64,000 bases of DNA from Opitutales bacterium (GCA_007133065.1 SLNJ01000059.1:1-64000), one strand, 5' to 3'. Positions 39,977-49,680 are shown, counted from the first letter of the stretch. Made by a program: numbers and translations. The notes: generated from the sequence alone by a model not told the origin.

Positions 39977-42718
39977 ATGACCGCGAAACACACCAAACGG
40001 CTCAAAGACTCGCTCGCCGGACTCGCCGACGTGGTCGCTGAGCGCGGTGATGCGGCGGCGGCAATCCAGTTCGACAGCGAGAACCAGGCAGCGTGGACCG
40101 GCCGGCAAATCGGCGAAAATGCCGCCCGCCTCGCAGAAGGCCTGCAACGGGATGGCACGGAACAAGGCGATGCAGTCGTCCTCTTCGCGCCGGCCTCGCC
40201 CGAGTTCTTCACCGCAACCCTCGCAATCCTGCGCGCCGGCGGCGTGGTCGCACCGATCGACGTCCAGACCAGTGACGAACACATCGAACACGTGCTCGAG
40301 AACAGCCAGGCGAAGCGCCTTTTCACCACCGCTCAACTCGCACGCCGCCTCAAGCAGGTCGAAAGCGCCGGCAACGTGAAAATCCATATCCTCGACGACG
40401 ACTCCAACCGGAACTGGAGACGGATCTTCGCGGACGATCCGGGGAAAGCGGTGGAGGTCGGGGACGACAAGACCGCGGTTCTCTTCTATACCTCCGGTAC
40501 CACCGGGCTCCCCAAAGGCGTCCCGCTCTCACATCGCAATGTGCTCTTCCAGATCCAGACGATCGAAAACGCCGGCATCGTCGCGGAGGGAGACCGCCTA
40601 CTGCTGCCGTTGCCGCTCCACCACGTCTACCCGGTGGTCCTCGGGGTGCTCACACCCCTCGCGATGGGCGTGCCCATCATCCTGCCGCACGCCCTCACCG
40701 GCGGCGCCGTGACGCGGGCGCTCCGCGAAGCGCGGGCGACCGTCGTACTCGGGGTGCCGCGCCTCTACCGCGCGATCTTCCAGGGATTGAGCGACCGCGT
40801 GCGGTCCACCGGCCGTTTGAAGTCCGCGGTCTTTTTCGGAATGCTCTCCTTCGCCCGCACCGCAAATCGGATCGGCAAGCCGGTGGGACGCCGCCTCTTC
40901 CGCGCGGTCCACGAGCGCATCGGACCCGACATCCGGATGCTCGCCTCCGGCGGATCCCCCCTGGAACCGCACCTGGCCGAGAACCTCGAGGCGATCGGAT
41001 GGCCGGTCGCGATCGGGTACGGCCTGACCGAGACCGCCCCGCTCCTCACGCTGAAGCAACCGGGCGAGGGCCGCCATCAATCGGTGGGGCGCGCGGTCGC
41101 GGGGGTTACACTGCAGATCGATCCCTCCGTGCTCCCCGAGGAGTCGCACGGCGGAGACGCCGGCGCAGGTGACCGCCCGCAGGGCGAACTGCTCGCGCGC
41201 GGCCCGAACGTCTTCGCCGGGTACCACGACCTCCCCGATGCGACCGGGAAGGCATTCACCGACGGCTGGTTCCGGACCGGCGACCTCGCCGCAATCGATC
41301 CGGACGGTTACGTGTACCTGCACGGCCGCGTATCCACGATGATCGTACTCGAAGGAGGCGAGAACATCGACCCGGAAAAGGTCGAGGCGGCTTACGAGCA
41401 GTGTGATGCGATCGAGGAAATCGGCGTTCTCGAGGACGACGGAAAACTCGCAGCGCTCGTCGTCCCGGCCCGGGAACACATGCGCGAACACGACGAATCC
41501 GAACTCACACGCATCGTTCGAAAGAGCCTCGAGGAGCGCGCCGCCTCCCTGCCCTCCTACCAGCGTCTCTACCGCGTTGAGATCCGCACGAAACCGCTGG
41601 AACGCACCCGACTCGGCAAATTACAGCGCAAGGGTCTCGCACGGGACTACGCCGACGCCAAAGAGGGAACCACGACCAAGCGGCCCGCAGCACCGCTCTC
41701 CGAATCGGAGATGTCCAGCGACGCCCGTGTTCTCATGGAGGACGCGCGCGTGCGCCAACTCTGGAAACTGCTCGCATCGCGCTACCGGGACAAACCGCTC
41801 GCGCCCGACGCAAGCATGGAATTTGACCTCGGCATCGATTCGCTCGAATGGGTCAACCTATCGCTCCTAATCGAAGAAGAACTCAAGATCCCCGTCGATG
41901 ACTCCTGGCTCGAACGCGCGGATTCAGTACAGAATCTTATGGAGTTGGTCGCAGAGGCCACCGAAACCGAATCAGCTCAGGCACGGCGTCCGATCGAGGA
42001 GCCCGAGACCGCGCTTTCCGAGGCGGACCTGGCGCGCGCCCAGCCGCGAGGACCGATCGGATTGTGCATCGCTACGATCCTCTACGGCGTCATGTACCCC
42101 CTGGTTCAGATCTTCTTCCGCGTGCGGGTGCGAGGCCTCGACAACGTCCCGGAATCCGGCTCCTTCATCCTGTTGCCGAATCACGTCAGCTTTCTCGACT
42201 CCCCCGCCCTCAGCGTCGCGCTTGGATACACCCGTGCACGCCGCTGCTTCTGGGGGGGGTGGGCCGGCATCCTCTTCCGCAACGCCTTCTGGCGCGCCAT
42301 CAGCCGGCTGGCCCAGGTGGTCCCGATCGAACGCGAGCGCGGCCCGATCTCGAGCCTTTCGATGGGAGCACTGATCCTCAAGCGGGAACAACCGCTGGTG
42401 TGGTTTCCCGAAGGCCAACTCTCCCGCAACGGCGCCCTCCAGCCCTTTCGTCAGGGCGTCGGGCTGCTCCTAGAACACTACGAACGCCCGGTGGTTCCGG
42501 TCTTCATTGAAGGAACCGAAAAAGCCCTGCCCCCGGGACGTTCCTTTCCAAGCTTCGCGAGAATCACCGTTCACTTCGGGAAACCGATCGATCCGGAAAC
42601 CCTGAAACGCGAAGCCTCCCAATCCGATGCGGAAACAGACCCGCACGCGCGGATCACCCAACGCCTGGAAGAGGCGGTCCGGGAGCTTCAGGCTCAAGCA
42701 CAAGAAATCTCAACGTAG
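39977..42718 (+). CDS. acyl-AMP ligase / acyl-carrier / PlsC acyltransferase fusion
   Basis: A 913-residue protein with three parts. Residues about 1-560 are an AMP-binding synthetase (SGTTGLPKGVPLSH near 170, GYGLTETAPLL near 350). Residues about 580-655 are a phosphopantetheine carrier with the DSL motif, Ser622. Residues about 690-900 are a PlsC-type acyltransferase with NHVSFLD (His736, Asp741) and FPEGQLSRNG. The chain could activate a fatty acid, load it on its own carrier and move it to a lysophospholipid or sugar lipid. E. coli Aas has the ligase and acyltransferase in the opposite order and no carrier. A GGAGG lies upstream of the ATG. The 257 bases upstream hold nothing recognised. 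Confidence 0.85.
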   Translation: MTAKHTKRLKDSLAGLADVVAERGDAAAAIQFDSENQAAWTGRQIGENAARLAEGLQRDGTEQGDAVVLFAPASPEFFTATLAILRAGGVVAPIDVQTSDEHIEHVLENSQAKRLFTTAQLARRLKQVESAGNVKIHILDDDSNRNWRRIFADDPGKAVEVGDDKTAVLFYTSGTTGLPKGVPLSHRNVLFQIQTIENAGIVAEGDRLLLPLPLHHVYPVVLGVLTPLAMGVPIILPHALTGGAVTRALREARATVVLGVPRLYRAIFQGLSDRVRSTGRLKSAVFFGMLSFARTANRIGKPVGRRLFRAVHERIGPDIRMLASGGSPLEPHLAENLEAIGWPVAIGYGLTETAPLLTLKQPGEGRHQSVGRAVAGVTLQIDPSVLPEESHGGDAGAGDRPQGELLARGPNVFAGYHDLPDATGKAFTDGWFRTGDLAAIDPDGYVYLHGRVSTMIVLEGGENIDPEKVEAAYEQCDAIEEIGVLEDDGKLAALVVPAREHMREHDESELTRIVRKSLEERAASLPSYQRLYRVEIRTKPLERTRLGKLQRKGLARDYADAKEGTTTKRPAAPLSESEMSSDARVLMEDARVRQLWKLLASRYRDKPLAPDASMEFDLGIDSLEWVNLSLLIEEELKIPVDDSWLERADSVQNLMELVAEATETESAQARRPIEEPETALSEADLARAQPRGPIGLCIATILYGVMYPLVQIFFRVRVRGLDNVPESGSFILLPNHVSFLDSPALSVALGYTRARRCFWGGWAGILFRNAFWRAISRLAQVVPIERERGPISSLSMGALILKREQPLVWFPEGQLSRNGALQPFRQGVGLLLEHYERPVVPVFIEGTEKALPPGRSFPSFARITVHFGKPIDPETLKREASQSDAETDPHARITQRLEEAVRELQAQAQEIST

Positions 42719-42922
42719 CCGGCACTCAGACACGCAGACGCCCCATCGAGGTCCAGATAAAAACCCCCTGTATTTCCGAATTTCGGATCCGTATATCCGG
42801 TTTTTGTTGCGCCCGCTCCGGGATTCGATTATGTGCGGTACAGCCGGATCAGTATACTCTGGAACGGCTCGTCGATTCTGTCTCAACACCAACCCCCAAT
42901 CGCCACCGTGCGGAGCACCGTC

Positions 42923-43540
42923 ATGACACATAAGACACCCATCCACCTGCTCATCCCATGCATTCTGATGTTCACCGTCGCTGCGGCGTATTCAGGGCCG
43001 GATCAAGAGACCGGTTCTGAGCTCGCAGGCAAGCAGGTCGGCATTCTTATCGGAGCCGGTTTCCACGACGGGGAAACCCTGGAGCCAGCCGCCTACATGC
43101 GCTCCCGCGGCGCGAACGCCGTCTTCCTGAGCAACCGGACCGGCACCCTCAGCGCCTACAATAGCGATGCCTCGATCGATATCGAAACCACCATAGACGA
43201 CGTGAATCCCGAGGATTTCTGTGCGCTGGTGATTCCCGGCGGACGCGGTCCCGCCGATATCAGGGACGACGACAGCGTGCGACAGTTCGTCGCCCGGTTC
43301 CACGCGACCGGCCGACCGATCGCGGCGATATGTCACGGACCCCAGGTGCTCGCTTCGGCGGGAGTTCTCGACGGCGTTTCGATCACGTGCGTCAACAGCA
43401 TCAGCAACGAGATGATCGAGTATGGAGCGGAGTTCACGGATGCCGAAGTGATGCGCGATGGCAACATTATCACCTCGCGGGTGCCCGGCGACCTACCGGC
43501 GTTCAATCGCGCCATCGCTCAAGCCCTCACGGAGAGTTGA
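42923..43540 (+). CDS. secreted DJ-1/PfpI-family protein
   Basis: The 205-residue protein has a signal peptide at about 1-22 (hydrophobic LLIPCILMFTVAAAY) and so is probably periplasmic. The fold is the DJ-1/PfpI glutamine-amidotransferase-like fold: the nucleophile elbow AAICHGPQVLASAG carries Cys137 and His138, and Glu54 lies where the family places its acid. A deglycase, protease or redox role is possible; the family is functionally mixed. The start at 42923 was chosen because it begins the signal peptide. Confidence 0.75.
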   Translation: MTHKTPIHLLIPCILMFTVAAAYSGPDQETGSELAGKQVGILIGAGFHDGETLEPAAYMRSRGANAVFLSNRTGTLSAYNSDASIDIETTIDDVNPEDFCALVIPGGRGPADIRDDDSVRQFVARFHATGRPIAAICHGPQVLASAGVLDGVSITCVNSISNEMIEYGAEFTDAEVMRDGNIITSRVPGDLPAFNRAIAQALTES

Positions 43541-43703
43541 ATCCGCCTGCCGTTCGCCGGTCCAGTCGACCGAGGGGCGACGGTGCCCCGTTCTCAATTA
43601 CCTGGCGGTTCTCTTCGAATTCGATCGATGCGATCCTCGGATCATACAGACGATCCTTCGTCCTTTGTCCGCATCAAACCGAAACGCCGGTCGACGAGAA
43701 GGC

Positions 43704-44762
43704 TCACCCGCGGGCGTGCGCCTGAAGCGCGTCCACTTCGATCTCCCTGCCGACACGGGCGCTCTCGTACAGCGCGTCGAGCACGGCCTGAAGCCGGATG
43801 CCGTCCTCTGTCGTTGCAGGGAATGGATCGCCGGTGAGAAGACAGTCGACCAGGGTTTCGAACGAAGAGGCTTCGGGGGTGGGATCGACGGGGGTGGAGT
43901 TGTACGCATTGCCGGCGAGGTTGTGGCAAAAATACAGGGTGTAGTCGCCGTGCGGGCCAGGGCTGCCCTCAATACTCCCTTTCTCGCCCAGGAGCCGGAG
44001 CACCTGCTGTTCCTTTTTGACCTGGAATCCGGTCCAGGAGATGTCGAAGAGAATCGAGGCGCCGCTGTCGGTCCGAATGAGCCCGGTCGCGAGATCCTCC
44101 ACGTCAAACGGTTTATTGTGCTTCCGTCCGAGGGCGGTGCCGAGGCGATCGTGCGTGACAGCGGACACGGTCAAGGGCTTCGCGTCACCCATCAGCCAGA
44201 AGACGAAATCGAGGCGATGGACACCGAGGTCGATGAGGGGGCCGCCACCGGACATTTCCTTCCGGCCGAACCAGCCGCCGAATCGGGGGATGCCATCGCG
44301 CCGGGTCCACTGGCAATAGGCGTGGTAGATGGGGCCCAGTTCTCCCGCGTCGACCAGGCTGCGCGCGGTGCGGCCGAATGCACCGAACCGCTGGGAGAAG
44401 TTGATGTAGAGCTTGCGCCCGGTTGTCTCCGCCTTGTCGCGCATGCGGAGGGCGGACGGCAGGTCAACGCTCATCGGTTTCTCGCAGAGCACGTCAGCCC
44501 CCGATTCCAGGGCTGCGCAGCTGATTTCCTCATGGAGGGAGTTCGGCACCGCGACCGAGACCAGGGCGGGTTTCTCCACCCGGAGCATCTCGCGGTAATC
44601 GACGTAGGTGCGGATCCCCGGCACCATCTCCCGGATCGCGGCGAAGCGGGATTCATCAAGGTCGGCAACCGCGACAACTTCGGCTCCCGGGTGTTTGAGA
44701 TAGCCTGCAACATGGAGCTTTCCCATGCCGAGGCCGACAACAGCTATACGGATTGTGCTCAT
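43704..44762 (-). CDS. Gfo/Idh/MocA-family oxidoreductase (first copy)
   Basis: NAD(P)-dependent sugar or inositol dehydrogenase of 352 residues. The Rossmann motif is VVGLGMGKLHVAGYL, and the family signature is LCEKPMSV, where Lys is catalytic. The C-terminal half is a beta-sheet domain (IDLGVHRLDFVFWLMGDA, with the conserved Asp and His). The substrate is unknown. The start at 44762 removes a 60-codon extension without similarity. It stands alone, convergent with the DJ-1 gene. Confidence 0.85.
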   Translation of the reverse strand: MSTIRIAVVGLGMGKLHVAGYLKHPGAEVVAVADLDESRFAAIREMVPGIRTYVDYREMLRVEKPALVSVAVPNSLHEEISCAALESGADVLCEKPMSVDLPSALRMRDKAETTGRKLYINFSQRFGAFGRTARSLVDAGELGPIYHAYCQWTRRDGIPRFGGWFGRKEMSGGGPLIDLGVHRLDFVFWLMGDAKPLTVSAVTHDRLGTALGRKHNKPFDVEDLATGLIRTDSGASILFDISWTGFQVKKEQQVLRLLGEKGSIEGSPGPHGDYTLYFCHNLAGNAYNSTPVDPTPEASSFETLVDCLLTGDPFPATTEDGIRLQAVLDALYESARVGREIEVDALQAHARG

Positions 44763-44959
44763 CGGACGAATGGGGGGAAGGAATGCGGCATCAAACCGGA
44801 AAGTCAACGTCGATACGCGCCCTCGCGGGCACAAATACAAATGTCGCAGAGCCTGGCGGTTCTGGAATCCGGCTCGCCAGGGATCGGTGCCCGAAACGGC
44901 GCCAGGGAAATGCTCTCGCCCCCCTGAAATGCGCCCGACCAATCCCGTTATCAGCCCGC

Positions 44960-45754
44960 CTACGACCCGGAATCCTCGGAATAGGCGGTGACCCGGGCCT
45001 CGACAAAATAGTGGTCGCTCGGGTACAGGGGCTCATCGGCGTCGCGAACGATATCCGCGGACGCGACCGGGCCCCACTTGCCGCGAATCAGGATCCAATC
45101 GAGCTTTGCACGATTGCCGTCGTCTTGCTCCCCTTTGAACTCGTGGAAAGTCGGCAGGTTCTCACCGCCTCCATTCGCCAGCGTGTACGTGTCTCGCCAA
45201 CTCGATTCAAGAAGCTGGGTCAAGGCGGGGTTTTGGTCGTCACAATTCATGTCCCCGACAAGAACCTGCGGAAAATCGTCTGGGTAGGCTGCGGAGTCTT
45301 CCATAATGAGCCGGGCCTGGTTTTCCCTGGCTTTCTGTCCCATGTGATCCAAGTGGGTGTTGATCAAGCGGAATTCCCTTCCGCTCGGGCGATCGACCAG
45401 CCGCACCCAGTTCGCCAGGCGTACGCATACGCTGTCCCATGATTTTGAGCCGGCGACATGCGGGGTTTCCGAGAGCCAATAGCCTCCGCCCGTCACGAAA
45501 TAGAACCGTTCGCGCCGGAAGAAGATTGCATTCGTTGGCCGATATCCAACCGGCGTATCTCCGAGCCCATAGGAGTCGTATCCACTCAGGCGATCCTGGA
45601 GATCGCGGAATTGGATCAGATCCATCTCCTGAAATCCGATCACATCCGGATTGCGCGACGCGATCACGCGCGCGCAGAGATCCTTGCGGTTTTCCCAGTT
45701 GTTGAGCCCGTCGTCGGCCTGGGCCGTTCTGACATTACAGGTCAGGATGATCAT
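44960..45754 (-). CDS. endonuclease/exonuclease/phosphatase-family protein
   Basis: A 264-residue metal-dependent hydrolase of the EEP fold. The motifs are all present: TCNVRTAQ and GFQEMDL with the metal Glu, NTHLDHMGQ, VGDMNCDD and the final SDHYFVEARV. No signal peptide is seen from the ATG at 45754, though a longer frame extends to 45871. It could cut nucleic acids, phospholipids or inositol phosphates. It is divergent from the GNAT gene. Confidence 0.85.
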   Translation of the reverse strand: MIILTCNVRTAQADDGLNNWENRKDLCARVIASRNPDVIGFQEMDLIQFRDLQDRLSGYDSYGLGDTPVGYRPTNAIFFRRERFYFVTGGGYWLSETPHVAGSKSWDSVCVRLANWVRLVDRPSGREFRLINTHLDHMGQKARENQARLIMEDSAAYPDDFPQVLVGDMNCDDQNPALTQLLESSWRDTYTLANGGGENLPTFHEFKGEQDDGNRAKLDWILIRGKWGPVASADIVRDADEPLYPSDHYFVEARVTAYSEDSGS

Positions 45755-45862
45755 GATCCGCACATTGTGCACATGGGGGACACCTCCGGGACAAGCATAT
45801 TTTCCGGATTCGCAATTGCGCTCCATCTCGGGGTGTTCCAGAACGAACGAACGTCCTTCGCC

Positions 45863-46399
45863 ATGCCGCACATTCTTTCGTCATTCAAAACCGCTCGCCT
45901 TGAGCTGCGTCCTCCCGTCCCGGAGGACGCTCCCTGCATCTTCGATCGCTACGCCCAGGATCCCGAGGTCTGCCGCTACATGTCCTGGCGACCGCACACG
46001 AGCATCCAGGATACCCACCGGTTCCTTGAAGGATGCGCACGGGAACGGGAGACGGGGTACACCCTGAGCTGGGCGATCACCCTACCGGGAACGCCAGGGC
46101 CGATCGGCATGATCACGTGCAGGCCCGAACGGTATAAAGCCGACATCGGATACGTGCTCGCGCGAGCCTACTGGGGGAACGGGTACATGAGCGAAGCCGT
46201 GCACGCGGTCGTCGATCGCACCCTCGCCGATCCGAATATTTTCCGCGTTTGGGCCGTATGCGATGTCGATAACCACGGCTCCGCCCGGGTTCTCGAGAAA
46301 GCCGGCATGACCTTCGAGGGCACTCTCCACCGCTGGATCATGCACCCGAACGTCTCCCCCAAACCCCGCGACTGCCACGTATACGCCAGGGTCGTGTAA
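45863..46399 (+). CDS. GNAT acetyltransferase, RimJ/RimL type
   Basis: The 178-residue protein has the order of strands and the acetyl-CoA segment YWGNGYMSEAVHAVVD followed by NHGSARVLEKAGMTFEGTL, both typical of the RimJ/RimL ribosomal-protein or small-molecule acetyltransferases. The acceptor is unknown. The ATG at 45863 gives the usual N-terminus (TARLELRPPVPEDA). Confidence 0.85.
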   Translation: MPHILSSFKTARLELRPPVPEDAPCIFDRYAQDPEVCRYMSWRPHTSIQDTHRFLEGCARERETGYTLSWAITLPGTPGPIGMITCRPERYKADIGYVLARAYWGNGYMSEAVHAVVDRTLADPNIFRVWAVCDVDNHGSARVLEKAGMTFEGTLHRWIMHPNVSPKPRDCHVYARVV

Positions 46400-46594
46400 C
46401 CGGCTTGCAGCCGCCAAACGGGTTGTCCCGGTTTACGGCGTCAACAGGCACAATCAGCCGCCCCCAAGCCGGATCAGAATAACCCGGCATCCGCCTGCCC
46501 GGAACGCTTATCGTCGAGGAGGCGTACGGTCCGTGCCGGATGGCCCGCTCGCGGACGCTGGCGGCGCTCCGCCTGGATTCCCACTCGCCCCGGG

Positions 46595-46623
46595 TTGACA
46601 TCCCTGGCGGGGATCGCGACACT
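46595..46623 (+). promoter_or_regulatory. candidate promoter of the second UroD-like gene
   Basis: A perfect TTGACA (46595-46600) is followed after 17 bases by GACACT, a weak -10. The start codon of the UroD-like gene is 50 bases further. The rest of the 272-base spacer is GC-rich and holds nothing clear. Confidence 0.35.
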
Positions 46624-46672
46624 GTCGCCAAATCCTGGTGCTTATATCAACTATTCCCCCTCCTCCCCGCCC

Positions 46673-47740
46673 ATGACCTCAAAAGATCGCGTTATGACCA
46701 CCCTGGCGCGGGAGGCGGCCGACCGTGTGCCGATCAACTACATGGCCAACCCGGGGATCGACGCGCGCCTCAAGCTTCATTTCGGCCTCGATCCCGACGA
46801 CCGAGACGGGCTGAGGGATGCCCTCGGCGTCGACTTCCGGCAGGTCCGGGCACCGTACACCGGTCCGCCGCTCCACCGCGAGCACCCAAATCGGCGGGTC
46901 GATCCCTGCTGGGGGTGGAGAACCCGCTATATCGAGCACGGCAGCGGCGCCTACTGGGACTACTGTGACTTTCCGCTCGCCGGCGCGGACGAGGAGACCG
47001 TCGCGAACTGGCCGATGCCCTCACCGGATGATTTCGACTACTCGGAAGTCGACGACTTCTGCCGGCGCAATCACACATACGCCATCCACGTTGGCGATCC
47101 CGGTCTCGGGTGTATCATGAACACGGCCGGATTCCTCCGCGGCATGGAGCAGGTATTCATCGACCTCGCACTGGACGATTCGGCCGGCCTCCTCCTGATC
47201 GACCGCATGTTGGAGATTCAGCTCGAGTCCGCGCGACGGATCCTCGAGTTCGCCCGCGGCGGCGTTGATTTCATGTGGCTTGGCGAGGATCTCGGCACCC
47301 AGAACGGTCCGCTGATCAGCCGGGCACTCTTCGAGAAACACATCAAACCGCGCCACGTGCCGTTCTTCGCCCTGGCGAAGGCGTACGGAATACCCGTAAT
47401 GCTTCACTGTTGCGGGTCGAGCAGCTGGACGTACGACGACTACATCGCGCTGGGACTCGACGCGGTCGACACCCTCCAGCCCGAGGCCAGGGACATGGCC
47501 CCGGCATACCTGAAGGAGCGGTTCGGAGACCGCCTCGCCTTTCATGGATGCATCAGCACCGGCGGACCGGTGGCGTTCGGAAGTGTGCACGAGACGATCG
47601 CGTACTGCCGTGAGATCCTCGAAATAATGATGCCCGGCGGCGGTTACTGCTTCGCCCCCACCCACGCCCTCCAGGACAACTCCCCGACCGAGAACGTCAT
47701 CGCGATGTACGAAACCGCCTGGAAATATGGGTGCTACTGA
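46673..47740 (+). CDS. UroD-like methyltransferase-family protein (second copy)
   Basis: A 355-residue protein of the same superfamily as the copy at 35162, but from a different branch. MLHCCGSSSWTYDDY carries a His and two Cys where MtaA-type enzymes have their zinc site. LAFHGCISTGGPVAFGSVHE and GGGYCFAPTHALQDNSPTEN complete the pattern. Its likely role is methyl or carboxyl chemistry on an unknown substrate. The start at 46673 matches the usual MTSKDRVMTTL opening. Confidence 0.78.
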   Translation: MTSKDRVMTTLAREAADRVPINYMANPGIDARLKLHFGLDPDDRDGLRDALGVDFRQVRAPYTGPPLHREHPNRRVDPCWGWRTRYIEHGSGAYWDYCDFPLAGADEETVANWPMPSPDDFDYSEVDDFCRRNHTYAIHVGDPGLGCIMNTAGFLRGMEQVFIDLALDDSAGLLLIDRMLEIQLESARRILEFARGGVDFMWLGEDLGTQNGPLISRALFEKHIKPRHVPFFALAKAYGIPVMLHCCGSSSWTYDDYIALGLDAVDTLQPEARDMAPAYLKERFGDRLAFHGCISTGGPVAFGSVHETIAYCREILEIMMPGGGYCFAPTHALQDNSPTENVIAMYETAWKYGCY

Positions 47741-47783
47741 CGCTGGGAGACTTGGAACGATGCTTGAAATCGTGCAGGCGACG

Positions 47784-48362
47784 TTACACCCAGTGGGAAA
47801 CCAAATTAGCAAAGAAGCGGAAACCCGGCTCACCCGAGATCTCCGGGTGAAACTGAACCCCAACCCTGCGAAGATCCTCCGCGACCACCATCTCGACTCC
47901 ACAGCGCTTCGACCGGGCGAGGAGTCTGAATCCCGGAGGCAGGGTAATCTCCTCAGAATGCCGCTCCGCAAACGCGGTTCCGGAGGGTATCCCATCCAGC
48001 AATGGGTGTTCTACAAGGAACTCAATTGGTTCCATCGCCTCCTGCCGCTCACATCGTGAAATGCGCGCACCATGGTAAAGCCCCATGCCCTGGTGACCGG
48101 CGCAGATTCCGAGCACGGGACAGGTCACACGCGACAAAAACGAGAACTGTTCCGGATAACCGCGTCCCTGCACCGGATCGGTAAACTGCCTGGGTGATCC
48201 GCTGATCACGACCAGGTCCGCCGTGGAGAAGTCTGCCTCCGCGGCTTCGACCAGCGTGATCGTTCGGCGGCGCGCTACATGCGGCTGAAAGCAGGCGTGA
48301 ATCCGGGAAACAAGCGTGCTTCCACAGTCAATCAGAATCAACTCGGCGTTTGTGGCGGCCAT
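47784..48362 (-). CDS. class I glutamine-amidotransferase-like protein
   Basis: The 192-residue protein has the class I fold: the nucleophile elbow LGICAGHQGMG with Cys, and the HPE segment GVQFHPEIS giving the catalytic His and Glu. It resembles GMP-synthase-type GATases but is separate from any synthase domain. It starts 5 bases after a 60-codon remnant and is likely expressed with the upstream aminotransferase. Confidence 0.82.
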   Translation of the reverse strand: MAATNAELILIDCGSTLVSRIHACFQPHVARRRTITLVEAAEADFSTADLVVISGSPRQFTDPVQGRGYPEQFSFLSRVTCPVLGICAGHQGMGLYHGARISRCERQEAMEPIEFLVEHPLLDGIPSGTAFAERHSEEITLPPGFRLLARSKRCGVEMVVAEDLRRVGVQFHPEISGEPGFRFFANLVSHWV

Positions 48363-48367
48363 GCCAA

Positions 48368-48550
48368 TCAGAACGGTACCCCGGCGTTTTTCGCCACCAT
48401 GCGGACGGACGCCGCCGCCTCGTTATCCTCGGCGTTCGAAAGACGCGCGAGCATCACGGGAAGGTCGGCATCCGGCTTCGCCAACTCGGTGAGCCGCGTT
48501 CCATGGTCGAACGCCCCCTCGCCCGGGCGGACTTCGTCGAGGTGAAGCAT
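48368..48550 (-). pseudogene. 60-codon remnant of a sugar isomerase/epimerase (TIM-barrel) C-terminus
   Basis: The 60 codons begin at ATG 48550, which shares a base with the stop of the upstream aminotransferase (TAATG), and stop 5 bases before the GATase start. The translation (VRPGEGAFDHGTRLTEL then PDADLPVMLARL) resembles the last part of sugar-phosphate isomerase/epimerase proteins of the xylose-isomerase-like TIM barrel. The remaining 80 % of such a gene is absent. Where the family has an EHL segment, this has ARL, a sign of decay. It may be a relic with no product, or it may be kept for coupling. Confidence 0.55.
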
Positions 48551-49680
48551 TAGACGCAACCTGAGAGACTGTCGCGGAACGCGTCGAGCAGACGGTCGAC
48601 GTTTTCGGCGCGTGCGGTGTGCCCCATCAGCCCGATCCGCCATACCTTGCCGGCCAACGGTCCAAGCCCCGCGCCGATCTCAATATGATGCTCACGCCGC
48701 AACCGCTTTCGGATATCGGCCTCGTCGACACCGTCCGGAACCGTAACGGAGTTGAGCATGGGCAGGCGGTGCTCGGGAGCGACCAGCATCCCCAGACCGA
48801 GATCCTCCAGTCCGTTCACCAGCCGCTCGTGCGCGTTTCGGTGCCGCGCAATGACCGCTTCAATCCCTTCGTCGAGCAGACACCCGAGTGCGGCATTCAA
48901 ACCGTAAATCATGTTGATCGGAGCGGTGTGATGGTAGGCACGGGCACCGTCGCCGCTCCAGTATTGCACAATCATGCTGAGATCGAGGTACCAGTTCGGC
49001 ACTTTGCCTGTCCGGCTGGATAGCTTGGCCACCGCCCGATCGCTGCACGTGAAAGGTGCCAGCCCCGGCGGACACGACAGACACTTCTGCGTGCCGCTGT
49101 ACACGATATCCGCCCCCCACTCATCGACTGCGACCGGCAGTCCGCCGAGCCCCGTCACCGTATCGACCAGGTACAATGCGCCGGATTCGCGCACGATCCG
49201 TCCGATTGCGGAGACGTCGGTCAAGGCACCAGTGGACGTCTCCGCGTGAACCACACCGACCATTGTGTAGGGCGGTTCAGATTCAATCCTGGCGCGCACC
49301 GTCTCCACATCGACCGGTTTCCCCCACTCGAAATCCAGACGGTCGACCGCGGCGCCGAGCCGCTCCGCAACGTCCGCCATTCGCATGCCGAACACCCCGT
49401 TCGCGGCGACCAAAACCCGGTCGCCCGGTTCCACAAAATTAACAAAGGATGCCTCCATGCCAGCCGATCCCGTCCCGGACAGCGCCATCGTCAGGCGGTT
49501 GCGCGTCCCGAACGCGGTGCGCAAACGCTCGGCGGTATCGTCCATAAGGTCGATAAAATCGGGGTCCAGATGCCCCAGCGTCGGAAGCCCGAGCGCACGA
49601 TAGACGGCAGGGTAGACACAGGAGGGCCCCGGACCCATCAGCAGGATCTCTGAGGGCTGAAAACGTTTGGTATGGGTCAT
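48550..49680 (-). CDS. class V aminotransferase (alanine/serine-glyoxylate type)
   Basis: PLP enzyme of 376 residues. The PLP lysine lies in YSGTQKCLSCPPGLAPFTC; other family marks are LMGPGPSCVYPAVYRALGLP at the start, ALSGTGSAGMEASFVNFVEPG and THLTETSTG-type VHAETSTGAL. It may act as alanine-glyoxylate or serine-glyoxylate aminotransferase. The ATG at 49680 (MTHTKRFQPSEIL) is chosen over the upstream in-frame start. It heads a gene pair with the GATase. Confidence 0.87.
   Translation of the reverse strand: MTHTKRFQPSEILLMGPGPSCVYPAVYRALGLPTLGHLDPDFIDLMDDTAERLRTAFGTRNRLTMALSGTGSAGMEASFVNFVEPGDRVLVAANGVFGMRMADVAERLGAAVDRLDFEWGKPVDVETVRARIESEPPYTMVGVVHAETSTGALTDVSAIGRIVRESGALYLVDTVTGLGGLPVAVDEWGADIVYSGTQKCLSCPPGLAPFTCSDRAVAKLSSRTGKVPNWYLDLSMIVQYWSGDGARAYHHTAPINMIYGLNAALGCLLDEGIEAVIARHRNAHERLVNGLEDLGLGMLVAPEHRLPMLNSVTVPDGVDEADIRKRLRREHHIEIGAGLGPLAGKVWRIGLMGHTARAENVDRLLDAFRDSLSGCV

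Noticed and set aside
46514-46590. Intergenic repeat element before the second UroD-like gene
   Set aside because: The segment looks like GC-rich intergenic elements seen in similar genomes, but its arms pair poorly and no second copy is visible here.
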